Assembly: GCA_964353015.1 (NCBI GenBank)
Contig: CAYGUA010000013.1
Location: 1-64,000, forward strand
DNA length: 64,000 bases
Direction: 5' to 3'
From: JAMZMI01 sp964353015
Lineage (GTDB): Bacteria; Bacteroidota; Bacteroidia; Cytophagales; Cyclobacteriaceae
Part shown: piece by piece, positions 63,142-64,000 of the stretch
Layout of the letters: each line of letters opens with the position of its first letter
Numbering within the stretch: position 1 is the stretch's first letter
Notes under the pieces: model-generated
Told to the model about the DNA's origin: nothing
Seen by the model: the letters and a program-made list of their open reading frames with translations, nothing else
The model's database searches: none
Made by a program: the position numbers and the translations under genes

Positions 63142-64000
63142 ATGAAACAACTCCAAATTCTCACATTTTCGGATAAGCCACTGGCAGATAGCAATCTGCT
63201 TGTTAAAAGTTGCAGGGATCATAATCTTCCCCTGGAAATCATAACTCCGAATCAAGAATGGAAAGTAAATGCCTTTAAGATCAAACTACTTTTTGATTAC
63301 ATCAGCAAAGAATCTGACGATACGCTCTTGCTAGTTGTAGATGCTTTTGACGTTTACGTCAATGGAAAGGAGGAAGAAATACTTGATAAATTTCGAGCTT
63401 TTAAAGCAGATATAGTGTTCTCAGCCGAAGCAAATTATTATTTCCGCAATCCAAAATTAAAAGGAGCATATCTCAAAAACTACCCCGAATCACCTACTCC
63501 CTATCAGTTCTTGAACTCGGGAACATTTATAGGCAAATGTGGCGCTTTGAAAAAGCTCCTTAAGGATATAATAAAAGAAAACAAACTAGACCCTGATAAT
63601 ATCAACAGCTTTATCGAGGTGCGATCTGATCAGTATTTGTACAGCAAGCATTTTGTAGATCAATCTTTGTCGAGTGACAAAAAGTACACTCTGACATTAG
63701 ACTATAAACATGAATTATTTGAGGTAACTGGAGGTAGAATGCGGACCATTAACCTACCTCACCTTTCTTCTTTCCATGCATTCAATGCTTACAAGGTTGA
63801 GCGCTTTTTGATTAAACTTTTCAAACTCCATAAATATCAGGATCTTTTGACGGATTTGAATTATGACAAAAAGAACCAACTATTTCATAATCGGGTGACA
63901 AAGACCATCCCTCCTATTATTCATATTCCCGGATCCTGGAAGTTTTTTGATCGTATCATAAACCAACTAATCAACGGGAAGCGAGCCTTCTCTCCCTTGC
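63142..64000 (+). CDS. PLOD-like glycosyltransferase, partial (runs off the window)
   Basis: From the ATG at 63142 an open frame continues to the window end (>286 aa). LLLVVDAFDVYVNG is the donor-binding D-x-x-D site, YQFLNSGTFIGKCG and RSDQYLYSKHF follow. This is the glycosyltransferase-domain pattern of procollagen galactosyl/glucosyltransferase (PLOD) relatives, which also occur in bacteria. A late PPIIHIPG...FF may be the acceptor end. No signal peptide. It may add a sugar to the neighbouring lipid product, or belong to the next cluster. Confidence 0.75.
   Translation, partial: MKQLQILTFSDKPLADSNLLVKSCRDHNLPLEIITPNQEWKVNAFKIKLLFDYISKESDDTLLLVVDAFDVYVNGKEEEILDKFRAFKADIVFSAEANYYFRNPKLKGAYLKNYPESPTPYQFLNSGTFIGKCGALKKLLKDIIKENKLDPDNINSFIEVRSDQYLYSKHFVDQSLSSDKKYTLTLDYKHELFEVTGGRMRTINLPHLSSFHAFNAYKVERFLIKLFKLHKYQDLLTDLNYDKKNQLFHNRVTKTIPPIIHIPGSWKFFDRIINQLINGKRAFSPL

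Overview
The window looks like the chromosome of a marine-type Bacteroidota, most likely Cytophagales (Cytophaga/Reichenbachiella-like). It is AT-rich and has CarboxypepD_reg/TonB-dependent receptors, many SPII lipoproteins, DUF4199 and DUF6089 proteins, a remnant of a type IX secretion C-terminal domain, a short ProB without a PUA domain, and promoters of the Bacteroidota TAnnTTTG type before rpsA and tRNA-Pro. The genus cannot be fixed from sequence alone.

Layout. 1-509: trailing end of a CRISPR array (36-bp repeats, 30-bp spacers, type II-like), whose last two units are altered. 669-3000: an accessory patch with two ~245-bp imperfect direct repeats flanking two orphan genes, then two tiny paralogous genes and a gene fragment. 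3.7-31.8 kb: mostly housekeeping and envelope genes: OmpA-like protein, lipoprotein glycosidase, Ca2+ P-type ATPase, PfkB kinase, a NaChBac-like channel, argD-proA-proB, ABC-F ATPase, hemN, dCMP deaminase, a response regulator-histidine kinase-TonB receptor operon, murB and an amidohydrolase. 31.9-40.4 kb: rpsA with a structured leader, tRNA-Cys, a sugar transferase/aminotransferase pair, penicillin acylase and an XRE regulator. 40.4-48.4 kb: a cluster of palindromes and hairpins, a giant AsmA-like protein, and a Fur/Zur-family regulator with its TonB receptor and lipoprotein, carrying three matching TGCAA-N5-TTGCA boxes. 48.5-54.3 kb: tRNA-Pro, a GH32 enzyme, a broken T9SS gene, and the ATP-grasp/alpha-E/transglutaminase triad.

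54.4-64.0 kb is the most interesting region. It holds a myo-inositol-phosphate synthase, a CDP-inositol-type nucleotidyltransferase, a GNAT acyltransferase, a ketosynthase, an acyl carrier protein, a CDP-alcohol phosphotransferase, a desaturase that closely resembles eukaryotic sphingolipid delta-4 desaturases (DEGS), a phospholipase D-like protein, a second membrane desaturase/hydroxylase and a PLOD-like glycosyltransferase. I read this as a candidate pathway for an inositol-headed, delta-4-unsaturated sphingolipid built through CDP-inositol. The individual family calls are strong; the pathway is an inference. No serine palmitoyltransferase is visible in the window.
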